The notes below the pieces were generated by a model, which saw only the letters and a list, made by a program, of their open reading frames with translations, was not told the origin of the DNA and made no database searches. From assembly GCA_913773715.1 (NCBI GenBank), contig CAJYHD010000041.1:1-6164 (forward strand): 6,164 nucleotides of DNA, given 5' to 3'. A program made the position numbers and the translations under genes. Below are positions 5,519 to 6,164 of this stretch, in pieces. This DNA comes from an uncultured Sphingobium sp. (GTDB lineage: Bacteria > Pseudomonadota > Alphaproteobacteria > Sphingomonadales > Sphingomonadaceae). How positions within the stretch are numbered: position 1 is the stretch's first letter; the number at the start of each line of letters is the position of its first letter.

Positions 5519-5536
5519 TGTTTCCCCGGGGAAACA
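5519..5536. promoter_or_regulatory. parS: parS-like site 2, perfect palindrome just after parB
   Basis: TGTTTCCCCGGGGAAACA is a perfect 18-bp palindrome ending one base before the parB stop codon (5538-5540). It fits the GTTNNCNNNNGNNAAC pattern described for repABC-plasmid parS sites and resembles the chromosomal GTTTCACGTGAAAC type. Placement at the 3' end of parB supports a centromere role. Confidence 0.75.
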
Positions 5537-5537
5537 C

Positions 5538-6164
5538 TTAGCGCTTCAACCCCTGCCCCGTCGCCTCGAGATGCGCCAACATGTCGCGCAAGGCGTTGAC
5601 GGCCTCTTCGACCTCGGCATTCGGATGGGCATGAAGGCGCACGGTCACCCCGTGGCGGTTGATTGACTGAATTGACAGTACTTCGCGGCCATGACCGGTC
5701 ATGTAGCGATAGGATTCAGGCGCCCGGCCTTCCTCCACCGCCTTCGACGCGCCCAGCAATCGGCGCAGCACATCGGTCGGCGGAATGGTGGGCTGGCCCG
5801 CTTCGCGCCGCTGAGCCTGTTCATCTGCGATATGGGCAGCGACGCGGGTGATGACCCGCACCTCGTTCTCGTCCTGCATGGCCTGGGCCAGCGCATAGCC
5901 GGGCTTCAGCTGCACCTCATAGGGCGAGGCGAAGGCGGCGATGACCGCGTCGGGCAGCGCCGCGACCTTCAGCATCTTGGACAGCCAGCCCTTGGACAGC
6001 TTCAGCCGCTCGGCCATGCGGGTCTGGTGGTTGCCATAATGGGTCTGGAGTGCGGCCAGATAATTGCGTGCCCGCTCCAGATCGGAGACGTCGGCGCGGG
6101 CGCGGTTCTCGAGGTCGGCGAGACGGAACGCGGCCTCATCGTCCAGCTGGGCGACCTGCGCGAC
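5538..6164 (-). CDS. parB: ParB-family partition protein, N-terminus beyond the window edge
   Basis: ParB binds parS and spreads or clamps on DNA, working with a ParA ATPase to segregate the plasmid. 208 residues are present, and the frame is open to the right edge. The visible start, AAFRLADLENRARADVSDLE with RARNYLAAL following, is the typical ParB segment just after the CTP-binding motifs. Next comes the helix-turn-helix (HQTRMAERLKLSKGWLSKML, then KVAALPDAVIAAF) that reads parS. After a linker (EEGRAPESYRYMTGHG), the C-terminal dimerisation part is GVTVRLHAHPNAEVEEAVNA with LRDMLAHLEATGQGLKR. The in-frame ATG at 6017 is internal to the helix-turn-helix region and is not the start. The GxxR CTP-binding box and any ParA gene would lie further right. 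parS-like palindromes follow its stop on the same strand. Confidence 0.92.
   Translation of the reverse strand, partial: VAQVAQLDDEAAFRLADLENRARADVSDLERARNYLAALQTHYGNHQTRMAERLKLSKGWLSKMLKVAALPDAVIAAFASPYEVQLKPGYALAQAMQDENEVRVITRVAAHIADEQAQRREAGQPTIPPTDVLRRLLGASKAVEEGRAPESYRYMTGHGREVLSIQSINRHGVTVRLHAHPNAEVEEAVNALRDMLAHLEATGQGLKR

Noticed and set aside
5352..5537. N-terminal extension of the HNH protein to ATG 5537
   Set aside because: The extension would be encoded by both parS-like palindromes, has no ribosome-binding site and does not look like protein sequence. ATG 5351 has AGGATGGGG upstream.
1..6164. tRNA, rRNA, CRISPR array, riboswitch or resistance cargo
   Set aside because: No cloverleaf, rRNA motif, regularly spaced short repeat array or recognised cargo protein was seen. 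The only repeats are the iterons, parS-like palindromes and transposon ends.

Overview
The window looks like part of the replication and maintenance backbone of a plasmid (or plasmid-derived replicon) from a high-GC alphaproteobacterium, most likely a sphingomonad. The case rests on an RPA-type replication initiator (RepA), a winged-helix replication-associated protein of a kind common on sphingomonad plasmids, a ParB with parS-like palindromes, and iterons. I assigned these families by recognising motifs, not by a database search.

Layout. Positions 1-2135 hold Tn3-family transposon DNA. This is a rightward C-terminal two-thirds of TnpA with an intact DDE triad, ending in a 38-bp terminal inverted repeat at 2098-2135. 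The first 80 bases are a second, about 85% identical tnpA fragment facing the opposite way, so two transposase pieces meet head to head at a small palindrome (83-100). The transposon end directly abuts a decayed IS3-family transposase (2136-2500), which suggests that the Tn3 element landed in the IS.

Positions 2560-6164 are the plasmid backbone, with every gene on the minus strand. In transcription order they are parB (its 5' end lies past the right edge), two parS-like sites, a small HNH-type protein, the repA operator with an inverted pair of iterons, repA, a downstream cluster of three direct iterons that is the likely origin, and a winged-helix protein that ends just before the IS remnant.

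How the parts probably work together (inference): RepA binds the 20-bp iterons below repA to start replication, and binds the inverted pair overlapping its own start to limit its expression. ParB binds the palindromes just past its stop codon for partition, with a ParA partner expected beyond the right edge. The winged-helix protein may help replication. The transposon and IS debris marks the left edge of the backbone. I found no RNA genes, CRISPR array, resistance or metabolic cargo. I saw no clearly novel system. The most unusual points are the head-to-head tnpA junction, the 34-bp extended parS-like palindrome, and the repA start embedded in an iteron.
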